From positions 1 to 64,000 of the forward strand of contig CAXHTR010000008.1 of NCBI GenBank assembly GCA_964019655.1: a stretch of DNA of 64,000 nucleotides, read 5' to 3'. A program made the translations under genes and the position numbers. The number at the start of each line of letters is the position of its first letter. Within the stretch, counting starts at the first letter, position 1. Under the pieces are notes generated by a model. That model was given only the letters and a program-made list of their open reading frames with translations. It was not told the origin of the DNA and made no database searches. Below, one piece after another: positions 35,687-43,295 of this stretch. This stretch comes from Perkinsela sp. pyNocScin1 (lineage: Eukaryota; Euglenozoa; Kinetoplastea; Prokinetoplastida; Perkinselidae).

Positions 35687-36445
35687 ATGTCATCCACGAA
35701 ATCTAGCTACGACCGATTTATTTCGATATTCTCTCCGGAAGGAAAGCTATATCAAGTTGAATACGCCCTCAATGCCGTCAGTAACTGCGGGGTCACAGCA
35801 CTTGCAATTCGCGGGAAAAATGCCGTTGTCCTTTTATCACAACGAAAAGCTCGAGACCCACTTTCTGTGTCTAACTCGATGACCAGCATTCATCAGATCA
35901 ACAAAGAGGTCGCCGCTTGCGCTGTCGGTAGAATTCCCGACGGTGCGTCTGTCATCAACCAAATAAGGCATGATGCCTCTTCCCACTGGTTCGACCGTGG
36001 TGTGAAGTGCACATGCCAGGCAATAGCAACGCAGACTGCCAATCACTTTCAAATCACAACACAAAGCGCGGGAAAGCGGATAGCGGGCATCTCTCTCCTC
36101 TTTGCAGCACTTGAGCCTTGCGAAAACGGAACTATCTTGCCTCAAATCTTCAAGGTTGATGCGAGTGGATATTGCATGGCGTTTGATGCTGTGGCGATTG
36201 GAACGCATGAGGTAGAGGCCATGCGATTCCTAGAAAAAACTTTGGTCAAGAATGATTTCCGAGAAGAAACTGATTTTAAAAACCTGTTAATGCTTGCCGT
36301 TTCATGCCTTGAATATGTCACAAGGCAAAAGCTTAAACACGGTGACATTGAAATGGGCTATGCTACGGAAGAATGTAAGGATTTTACGGTGGCCGACGAG
36401 CATTTCGTTGAAAGTATGCTCAATAGTCACCAAGGTGCGCACTAA
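35687..36445 (+). CDS. PSMA6: 20S proteasome subunit alpha1 (PSMA6 type)
   Basis: A 252-residue alpha subunit beginning MSSTKSSYDRFISIFSPEGK, which matches alpha1 (SAGFDRHITIFSPEGR), with the alpha signature LYQVEYALNAVSNCG. LPQIFKVDASGYCMAFDAVAIG and FLEKTLVKNDF follow the alpha1 pattern, and KHGDIEMGYAT near the C terminus matches FKPSEIEVGVVT. The frame begins at 35,630, but the ATG at 35,687 starts the conserved sequence and follows a long pyrimidine tract (CTTTG-T8-ACTTTTAC). It is a non-catalytic outer-ring subunit of the 20S core. Alpha6 is encoded 11 kb upstream in the same cluster. Confidence 0.94.
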   Translation: MSSTKSSYDRFISIFSPEGKLYQVEYALNAVSNCGVTALAIRGKNAVVLLSQRKARDPLSVSNSMTSIHQINKEVAACAVGRIPDGASVINQIRHDASSHWFDRGVKCTCQAIATQTANHFQITTQSAGKRIAGISLLFAALEPCENGTILPQIFKVDASGYCMAFDAVAIGTHEVEAMRFLEKTLVKNDFREETDFKNLLMLAVSCLEYVTRQKLKHGDIEMGYATEECKDFTVADEHFVESMLNSHQGAH

Positions 36446-36526
36446 GCTAGTATTCATCCACTTATCCTCATAATCGCCACAATCGCTCTTATATGATAAC
36501 AAGTTTACGATCTTCGTATTATTGAA

Positions 36527-37450
36527 ATGCTGAAATTTAATCGTCTGGCGCTCAAAGGGAACTCTGCCCTGTGGCTTGACAAGAGCTCTAAGGTGCTTGT
36601 CCAAGGAATCACTGGCAAGCACGGCACGTTTCATACGGAGCAAGCCATCAAGTATGGCACGAATATCGTTGGTGGCATCAATCCGCGCAAGGCTGGTCAA
36701 ACACACCTCGGTGTGCCAGTTTTTAAGGACATGCGCGAAGCAATGGAGCATACAAAGGCGGATGCATCTGTCATCTATGTTCCAGCCGCGCACTGTGCGG
36801 CAGCGATCGAAGACGCGCTCAAGGCTGAGGTACCGCTCCTTGTCGTTATCACTGAAGGAATTCCTCAATGGGACATGGTTCGCGTCAAAGCCATGCTTGA
36901 ATCGCAGAACAAGACACGCATGGTGGGACCCAACTGCCCAGGTGTTATCAAGCCTGAGGAATGCAAAATAGGCATCATGCCTGGTCATATTCACAAAAAA
37001 GGTAAAATCGGTATTGTCAGCCGTAGTGGAACCTTAACATATGAAGCTGTTGCTCAGACTACTAACGTTGGCCTCGGCCAGTCGCTTTGCGTCGGTATCG
37101 GAGGCGATCCGTTCAATGGTACTGATTTTTCATTCTGCATTCAGGAATTCATGGAAGACCCTGAAACTGAGGGTATTGTTATGATTGGAGAAATTGGAGG
37201 CGACGCAGAGGAAAAGGCTTGTGATTATTTGAGCCAGATGAAAAAGCTGGGCAAGTCGAAACCTATGGTCGGCTTCATCGCTGGATTGACAGCACCCCCA
37301 GGACGGCGGATGGGCCATGCTGGAGCAGTCGTCGGTAAGACTGGTGGTGGAGCACAAGCAAAGATCGCAGCTATGGAAAGTGTCGGAATTCGTGTGCAAA
37401 AAAGCCCGGGAACAATTGGCACAGCGATCAAAGAATTGATGAAGCACTAA
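36527..37450 (+). CDS. SUCLG1: Succinyl-CoA ligase alpha subunit
   Basis: The 307-residue alpha subunit of succinyl-CoA synthetase, which converts succinyl-CoA to succinate with formation of ATP or GTP in the mitochondrial matrix. Visible features are the CoA-binding [39 protein letters not shown], and the phosphohistidine site [21 protein letters not shown]. The N terminus ([18 protein letters not shown]) is short and basic, a plausible presequence. The length fits the family. In kinetoplastids this enzyme provides substrate-level phosphorylation, including in the acetate:succinate CoA-transferase cycle. The beta subunit is not in this window. Confidence 0.96.
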   Translation: MLKFNRLALKGNSALWLDKSSKVLVQGITGKHGTFHTEQAIKYGTNIVGGINPRKAGQTHLGVPVFKDMREAMEHTKADASVIYVPAAHCAAAIEDALKAEVPLLVVITEGIPQWDMVRVKAMLESQNKTRMVGPNCPGVIKPEECKIGIMPGHIHKKGKIGIVSRSGTLTYEAVAQTTNVGLGQSLCVGIGGDPFNGTDFSFCIQEFMEDPETEGIVMIGEIGGDAEEKACDYLSQMKKLGKSKPMVGFIAGLTAPPGRRMGHAGAVVGKTGGGAQAKIAAMESVGIRVQKSPGTIGTAIKELMKH

Positions 37451-37532
37451 AGTAGTAATATAATTTCAGATTCAACTAGCGAGCTTCGTTGAATTATTGT
37501 GATCATTACATTATGATTTTGCTTTCAGTTCT

Positions 37533-38012
37533 ATGTCAGTAGCGCTCGATCGGCTTCGCGAAGAGCGCAAAGCATGGAAAAAAGATAAGCCCTTTGGATT
37601 CTGGGCGAGGCCCTGTACAGCTGCGGATGGCACGTTGGATCTCATGAAGTGGGAGGCAGGGGTCCCTGGAAAATCTGGAACACCTTGGGAGGGAGGTGAA
37701 TACATTCTCCGTTTGATTTTTTCTGAAGATTATCCGAGTAAGCCACCGAAATGCCAATTTGATCCTGTCATATTTCACCCAAATATATACCCGAGTGGAA
37801 CTGTTTGCCTCAGTTTGCTCAATGAAGAGAAAGACTGGAAGCCTAGTGTTACTTTGAAGCAGCTTCTTCTCGCTATACAGCATTTGCTCACGAACGAAAA
37901 TATACTTGATCCCGCCCAACGCGAGCCGTACGAGCTCTATACACGAAATCGTCCCGAGTATATACGGAAAATTAAAGAACAAGCGAGACGAATGGCTCCA
38001 AAGTCAAAGTAA
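37533..38012 (+). CDS. UBC9: SUMO-conjugating enzyme UBC9
   Basis: A complete 159-residue E2 enzyme of the UBC9 type, which transfers SUMO. It begins [20 protein letters not shown], close to human [21 protein letters not shown]. The active-site Cys lies in [15 protein letters not shown], followed by the UBC9-specific [19 protein letters not shown]. The basic N-terminal helix that binds SUMO is retained. The start codon is well supported by the sequence TTTTGCTTTCAG-TTCT-ATG, a typical pyrimidine tract plus AG (37,527-37,528) for trans-splicing. It acts mainly in the nucleus. Confidence 0.97.
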   Translation: MSVALDRLREERKAWKKDKPFGFWARPCTAADGTLDLMKWEAGVPGKSGTPWEGGEYILRLIFSEDYPSKPPKCQFDPVIFHPNIYPSGTVCLSLLNEEKDWKPSVTLKQLLLAIQHLLTNENILDPAQREPYELYTRNRPEYIRKIKEQARRMAPKSK

Positions 38013-38093
38013 GGGAAAACGATCGTAGGTAGCGTTGGTTTGAAACAAAGATTTTTAGCGTTTGAATTTCCAACCCAATATTTTTTTTGAGAT

Positions 38094-38603
38094 ATGTTTG
38101 CACGAAGCACAACATGGCTAAAGCGAACTAAAAGCACAATTGTTCGTAAGGAAAGAGATAGGCTGTCTGGTTCGAAGCTTGGCCGCGATTACAACTATGC
38201 ATATCGAATGTACGGGCCTTTTGGCTACGGTGTCGGCAAAAACCAATCCAAAAAAGACCGATCAGCAGAAATTATGCCACGATACGAGTTGAAAAAAGCT
38301 ACGGATGATGAACCACTTTCAAGAGTTTCGCGAACACTCTCTAAGGATTGGGTTGCGTACGCACTCGCTGACGGTGGTGTGTTTTACTCACATCCTTCTG
38401 TCTCTGAAGTTCTTTCTTGGTCCCATGAAACTATTAAGCAGGAGAGAGTTGCAGCAGGCCTATACAGCACCATAGACCAAGAACGAGATGCTACTGTGAA
38501 AACAATACTTGCACGAGGTACACTCGAGGCCCAGCCCGTGCAGCAGTGGCGTAAAAAGCACCTTGTGCAGCTGCTAAACCAACAAATGAGGTTTCGTCGA
38601 TAG
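38094..38603 (+). CDS. Hypothetical basic protein, possibly mitochondrial
   Basis: The 169-residue protein is rich in Arg, Lys, Tyr and Gly. The N terminus (MFARSTTWLKRTKSTIVRK) lacks acids and looks like a mitochondrial presequence. The middle is Tyr/Gly-rich (RDYNYAYRMYGPFGYGVGK), and the C-terminal half is helical and charged, ending VQLLNQQMRFRR. These traits are common in small lineage-specific subunits of mitochondrial ribosomes or respiratory complexes, but no family is recognised. The ATG follows eight T and GAG-AT, giving an AG at 38,090-38,091 in acceptor context. It lies between UBC9 and RUVBL1. Confidence 0.6.
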   Translation: MFARSTTWLKRTKSTIVRKERDRLSGSKLGRDYNYAYRMYGPFGYGVGKNQSKKDRSAEIMPRYELKKATDDEPLSRVSRTLSKDWVAYALADGGVFYSHPSVSEVLSWSHETIKQERVAAGLYSTIDQERDATVKTILARGTLEAQPVQQWRKKHLVQLLNQQMRFRR

Positions 38604-38727
38604 TGTGCAAAAGATTTTCCTTAACTGGTAATCCACGTCACATGAGTCATGTGTGTTTATGCTGCTCATTTACATTTAATCTTTTTGTGGACTCACGAAA
38701 GTGTAGATTTTCGCAATTTAAAAAAAC

Positions 38728-40050
38728 ATGGAAGTGTGCACAGTAGGCCCTCGCTCACATAATCGCGTTAGCGCACATAGCCATGTCAATGGACTAGGTA
38801 TAAGCCCAAGTGGGGAATGCCTTTATGAGAGTAACGGCCTCGTTGGTCAGCAAGATGCACGTAGAGCAGCAAACTATATTGTCAAGCTGGTAAAAAAACG
38901 GAAGATGGCGGGCCGGGCCGTTCTCTTTGCTGGCCCTTCTGGAACAGGAAAAACAGCGCTTGCGCTTGCTATTTCTAAGGAGCTTGGCTCGAAGATTCCA
39001 TTCAATTCCATGATTGGAAGTGAAGTGTACAGCACTGAGGTAAAAAAGACAGAAGTCCTCATGGAGGGCATTCGAAAATCTATCGGCATTGTTGTTAAAG
39101 AAATCAAAGAGGTTTACGAGGGTGAAGTTGTGGAAATGAACCCGGTTGAAATACCAAATCCTCACGGTGGATACGGAGTAACCATATCACATGTCGACCT
39201 CTGTCTACGCACAACGAAGGGCACGAAGCGCATCAAGATGGAAGCTTCTATTTTTAGATACCTTGAGCTTGAAGGCGTGCAGGTCGGTGATGTGATTTAT
39301 ATTGAAGCAAACAGCGGGGTAGTCAAAAAGCTCGGACGAAGTGATAGGTATGCAAGTGAGCATGACCTTGAGGCAGAAGAGTACGTGCCTCTTCCAAAGG
39401 GAGATATTCATAAAAAGAAGGACGTTGTGCAGCGACTTACCTTGCATGACTTAGACTTAGCCAATGCGAACCCTCAAAATTTATCGCTTAGTACGCCAGG
39501 AGCCCTTTCTTCACTCTTGAAGCCAAGAAAAACAGAAATTACTGACAGGCTTCGCCTAGAAGTTAATAAAATGGTCAATGGTTTCATCAACGATGGCTCA
39601 GCAGAGATTGTTCCGGGAGTCTTCTTTATAGATGAAGTACACATGCTTGATATTGAGTGTTTCACATTTTTGAACAAGGCGCTCGATTCTTCATTTGCAC
39701 CAATCATTGTATTTGCCACTAACCGGGGCATGTGCACCATCCGCGGTACAGGTGTTGAAGGTCCCCATGGGCTACCAACAGATATGCTCGATCGATTGCT
39801 TATTATTCGGACTGAGGAATATACAAAAGAAGATATTTCTTGTATAATCAGTATACGATCTCAAATTGAGTGTGTTGAAATGGGACCTGAAGCACTCGAT
39901 AGGCTTGCTGATATTGGATCGAAATTTTCCATGCGATTAGCGCTTCATTTGCTTTCTCCCGCGAGCATGTATGCGAAAGCGAAAGGACATATGATGATAA
40001 CTGTTGACGATATCATACATGTTCAGTCCCTATTTTCAAACAAAGCTTAA
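38728..40050 (+). CDS. RUVBL1: RuvB-like AAA+ helicase 1 (RUVBL1/pontin)
   Basis: A 440-residue AAA+ ATPase. It is RUVBL1 rather than RUVBL2 because it opens with RVSAHSHVNGLGI, has GLVGQQDARRAANYIVKL, and contains VYEGEVVEMNPVE and GGYGVTISHV as in pontin. Walker A is GPSGTGKTALALAI (about 69), where most homologues have GPPGTGKT. Walker B is FFIDEVHMLDIECFTFLNKAL (about 300). The inserted OB-type domain II lies between (about 120-290). With RUVBL2 it forms rings that serve chromatin remodelling complexes and snoRNP assembly. The next gene begins about 80 bases downstream. Confidence 0.96.
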   Translation: MEVCTVGPRSHNRVSAHSHVNGLGISPSGECLYESNGLVGQQDARRAANYIVKLVKKRKMAGRAVLFAGPSGTGKTALALAISKELGSKIPFNSMIGSEVYSTEVKKTEVLMEGIRKSIGIVVKEIKEVYEGEVVEMNPVEIPNPHGGYGVTISHVDLCLRTTKGTKRIKMEASIFRYLELEGVQVGDVIYIEANSGVVKKLGRSDRYASEHDLEAEEYVPLPKGDIHKKKDVVQRLTLHDLDLANANPQNLSLSTPGALSSLLKPRKTEITDRLRLEVNKMVNGFINDGSAEIVPGVFFIDEVHMLDIECFTFLNKALDSSFAPIIVFATNRGMCTIRGTGVEGPHGLPTDMLDRLLIIRTEEYTKEDISCIISIRSQIECVEMGPEALDRLADIGSKFSMRLALHLLSPASMYAKAKGHMMITVDDIIHVQSLFSNKA

Positions 40051-40129
40051 CCGAGAATACCCTTTCAAGACCAATTTACGTACTTTGCAGTACCCTAACC
40101 TATCCTTCTTACGTTTCTCATTCATATGC

Positions 40130-41593
40130 ATGCAAGGTAGCACTCTCGGGCTTATTCCATCTGTCTATCGTGCACTCATTAAGGTCATCAGAAGTTCTTG
40201 CAACCGCTCAATAGCAATGCTGGAATGTGAGCTTGGAGTTAGGTCGATGTTTGCATCTGTGGCTTTGCAAGGGGTCCCTTTGAAGATTCCTCGGCGTGAT
40301 GAAGGTCATGATTCGGGTATGATACCGGAACTTACACGCATGATTCATAGTGAGTTACGCCATAAAAATTATTCGCTTGTTTTTCTGAACGAAACTAGAA
40401 GTGATTTCTTGAAGTGGCGCAAATATTTAACTAGGGAGCTGCTTGATAGTATTAAAGCAAGACTTCATGATACCGAAAAGTTACGTAACAACGAGATTTT
40501 GATGCATACAGGAGACTTTCAAAGACTCCTAGCGATTATTAAGCACTTGAAAGAGATTTCTGTCTTCAACACATCTTTATCAGGTGATCTAACAGAGAGT
40601 GCAGCGACGAAAAAAAAGTTTCCTCGAGATATCATTAAGAAGCCACACATTGACTTACCGAGTAGAAAAAGAATTGCAGCTTCTATGAAGCATGTTTATG
40701 GTGATAAATTCAGTACCGTCGACGTTGACTATGGTTTTGAGGAAAATGAATACGGTACGAGAATGAAGCCAAAGAGAGCGTCGAAAAGCTACAGCTTCAG
40801 TTTTTTTCCACAGTTTTCAAAAGACTGTGCGAGTCATGCCGTATCCATCATAGCGCCAGGTTGCTTTATCGAAACAAAAGAAGGAGCTGAAAAGTCGAAA
40901 GAAAATCCCCTTGCTGCCTTTCTCGCATTTGATATCAAAGGTTACAATGCCGAAAAAATAGTATCGAGGGAATACTTTCGGCAATATTTAGACACCAAAG
41001 AGGTGCTCTTTCAGTCTACTTTGTTCGGTTTTCAAAAGATGTGTATGCAGCCGAAGCAGACACGGTTTACTAGTGTAGAAGATTACTTTTGTGCCCATAC
41101 AGGCAGTAGTAATCTTCTTTTTTCTGCGCTTCGGGTAAAAATCAGTGGCATTCGCTTGAAACCCATCATAGAGACCAATTTTTACCGATTCCGAGTTACC
41201 TGTGCATTCGACTTTATTAAAGAGCAAGCTGATTCAAGCAATACGCTGAAACCATACTATTTATCCACCGTTTGCTTCTTCATTGACGAGATCCACGTTT
41301 TCTCATGCACTCCGGAATCGGGAATGATCCAAATAGTTCATAACTGCAATTTTTTCGGAGAATCACCCTGTATCATGTCTGATGCGCCTGTTCAAACGCA
41401 AAGTGTCACTTTTTCAATGGGTGAGCCCAGTGCGACTGTCCGAGCATTATTGAAAGTTACGGCTGTGCTCCAGCAAAAAGTGAGTACACGCGATGGTGCT
41501 TTAAAAAAGAGCGAAGGGGGCAACTTTTCACCGAACAAAAGCAGCTTGCGTATGATCCCCTTTTATGCGAACCTTGGTCCCATAGGTCTGTAA
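40130..41593 (+). CDS. Hypothetical protein with an N-terminal LYR-like helix
   Basis: The frame is open from within RUVBL1 (40,004, a TTG). I choose the ATG at 40,130, which gives a 487-residue product starting MQGSTLGLIPSVYRALIKVI; an AG (TTTGCAG) and a pyrimidine stretch lie just upstream. The first 25 residues resemble the LYR motif of mitochondrial assembly factors and acyl-carrier-protein binders (x-x-YRxLxxxxR), and helices with FQRLLAIIKHLKEI follow. The remaining ~350 residues are mixed alpha/beta with no family I recognise. LYR proteins act in the mitochondrial matrix, so a mitochondrial role is possible. The start and the LYR reading are both inferences. Confidence 0.5.
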   Translation: MQGSTLGLIPSVYRALIKVIRSSCNRSIAMLECELGVRSMFASVALQGVPLKIPRRDEGHDSGMIPELTRMIHSELRHKNYSLVFLNETRSDFLKWRKYLTRELLDSIKARLHDTEKLRNNEILMHTGDFQRLLAIIKHLKEISVFNTSLSGDLTESAATKKKFPRDIIKKPHIDLPSRKRIAASMKHVYGDKFSTVDVDYGFEENEYGTRMKPKRASKSYSFSFFPQFSKDCASHAVSIIAPGCFIETKEGAEKSKENPLAAFLAFDIKGYNAEKIVSREYFRQYLDTKEVLFQSTLFGFQKMCMQPKQTRFTSVEDYFCAHTGSSNLLFSALRVKISGIRLKPIIETNFYRFRVTCAFDFIKEQADSSNTLKPYYLSTVCFFIDEIHVFSCTPESGMIQIVHNCNFFGESPCIMSDAPVQTQSVTFSMGEPSATVRALLKVTAVLQQKVSTRDGALKKSEGGNFSPNKSSLRMIPFYANLGPIGL

Positions 41594-41672
41594 AAATATT
41601 TGCTCTAAATATTGACACATTTCCCCCGCGGGAACTTTATGTGAGATTGTTTGGCTTGATATAGTTTTCGAA

Positions 41673-42287
41673 ATGCAGCGAATAAGGCCATTTATGCTTC
41701 GGAATTCGTCACATGCATGCAATTATCTTTACTGCAAAAGCCAACAACTTTCTCATAATAAACGAGGTACGCGCATTCGAGGTCGCCAGAAGTTCTCTAT
41801 AAAAAACTTCTGCAGAAAGGACTACTACCAAGCTTTGTCTGCAAAAATAGCTAGTTTTATCAGCGAGAAAATGAGCACAGTTCGAAACTCACAGGATCTC
41901 AAATTCCAAGAGCAATTCGATAGTATTGCCCATAGAGCGAGAGTCTACGCTGATGTTACGAGGAGCTACGCTCAGGACGATGCCAACTCAAAGCAAATTT
42001 TGGCCGCAATCTGTGCCTTTTTGGTGCTTTTATATTACTATTCCCAGTCTGCAAAAAGTAGGGCGCTGTACCGTGACCTCGAAAAAGCGAGGTGCGACGA
42101 AATTGACCAGCTCACGAGGATTCAAAAGTCTGCTGCAAGAAGCAAAGAAAAGCTCCAGCTCGATCTTTCATCTCGCGAGAATCAGCTTGGCTTACTGCAA
42201 GCGCAGAACTCGGAGCAAATGAATGTTATCGATAGGCTAACGTCGTCCCTCAAATACTGTTCATTTCAAGCTAGAAACGAAAATTGA
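41673..42287 (+). CDS. Hypothetical single-pass membrane protein with coiled coil
   Basis: A 204-residue protein. Residues 1-50 are basic and acid-poor (MQRIRPFMLRNSSHACNYLY), a possible mitochondrial presequence. A transmembrane helix lies at about 108-124 (QILAAICAFLVLLYYYS). It is followed by about 75 residues of charged coiled coil (ALYRDLEKARCDEIDQL, then LQLDLSSRENQLGLLQAQ). An alternative start at M67 (MSTVRNSQDLKF) would remove the presequence. No family is recognised. The layout (N-terminal targeting, one membrane helix, soluble coiled coil) fits organelle membrane tethering or complex-assembly proteins, but no function is assigned. Confidence 0.55.
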   Translation: MQRIRPFMLRNSSHACNYLYCKSQQLSHNKRGTRIRGRQKFSIKNFCRKDYYQALSAKIASFISEKMSTVRNSQDLKFQEQFDSIAHRARVYADVTRSYAQDDANSKQILAAICAFLVLLYYYSQSAKSRALYRDLEKARCDEIDQLTRIQKSAARSKEKLQLDLSSRENQLGLLQAQNSEQMNVIDRLTSSLKYCSFQARNEN

Positions 42288-42384
42288 TTGTCAATGCACG
42301 CACTCTTTGACCCTTGGTTAAGTCTGGAATTTTTTTATTTTTTTGAAATAATTCGTGTTGCCGTGATTATGTAAGAAAGCTAGA

Positions 42385-43218
42385 ATGACATGCCAGCACA
42401 ATGAATGGTACAGGCGCATCGAAAATCCTTCCAATTTCTGCAGTAATAGCGAAAAAAGTCCACCTCTTCGTTTTTCCTGTAGAATTTGTTTACACGAAGT
42501 TTCATATGTGCACTCTGATGATATCCCAGCAGACTTCGTGGTCATTGGAAGCATCGAAGATGATGCCAAACGTATTATCTTTCTCCACAGCATAAAAAAA
42601 GGAGCCACGCAGGATGAGATTCTTTTGCATCTCAGTTCATTTTGTCAAGATGCAGAGCAAATCGAACGAATCAATATGAATGAGCAGCGTTTTGCCTTCG
42701 TGCAAATTAAAGATCCTCTTTGCGCTCGGAAACTTATCGAAGCATCCATCGATTCTAATTGTTTTCCTTTCAGGATAAGCTATGCCAACAACCAGACACC
42801 CCTCTTGACCAAGTCGCTCTTCCTTATCGTCAATCGCAAGCAATGTGGCCTTGCTGGTATGCTCCCAATCACACCGCTCCTGATCTTCCAAATTTTCTAC
42901 CATTTTTCGAACATTCGGAAAATCATCGTATTGAATCCACCCAGTGCTGCACCACAGACGCAAACAAAGGTGCTAATCGAGATGGCAAGCTGTACCGATG
43001 CGGCTATCGCCCTTAATTTTGGGCAAAGTCTGCAGATTGAACTCGAGGGCCACGACACGCTCGAAATTCAGATTGGCATCGGCAAAAACGAGTCAATTCA
43101 AAACTCGAACAACTCAGCCAGCAGCATGATTATGTCCAAGGAAGAGGAATATGGACTACGGTGCGAGTACCCGCAATGGGATCGATCGTTATGTTTTTCG
43201 GAGCCAGCTGTCTCATAA
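42385..43218 (+). CDS. Double RRM-like (PTB-type) RNA-binding protein
   Basis: The 277-residue protein contains two divergent RRM-like folds. The first (about 63-125) shows RIIFLHSIKKGATQDEILLHL, then RFAFVQIKDPLCARKLIEA, i.e. beta1-alpha1 and beta3-alpha2 of an RRM. The second (about 145-235) shows KSLFLIVN, IRKIIVLNPPS, then KVLIEMASCTDAAIALNFG. The beta1 strands lack the usual aromatic RNP2/RNP1 residues, as in polypyrimidine-tract-binding (PTB/hnRNP L) proteins. Trypanosomatids use PTB-like proteins for splicing and mRNA stability. A short Cys-containing segment (RFSCRIC) lies at about 29-35. The family call is by pattern. The next gene (PIF1) starts 78 bases further on. Confidence 0.5.
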   Translation: MTCQHNEWYRRIENPSNFCSNSEKSPPLRFSCRICLHEVSYVHSDDIPADFVVIGSIEDDAKRIIFLHSIKKGATQDEILLHLSSFCQDAEQIERINMNEQRFAFVQIKDPLCARKLIEASIDSNCFPFRISYANNQTPLLTKSLFLIVNRKQCGLAGMLPITPLLIFQIFYHFSNIRKIIVLNPPSAAPQTQTKVLIEMASCTDAAIALNFGQSLQIELEGHDTLEIQIGIGKNESIQNSNNSASSMIMSKEEEYGLRCEYPQWDRSLCFSEPAVS

Positions 43219-43295
43219 TGTTCATACTTCATAGAGTCCATTGTGCGTTTACAGCTTTAACATCAAGCTTTCAACTTTGTTTTGGAAATCGAATA

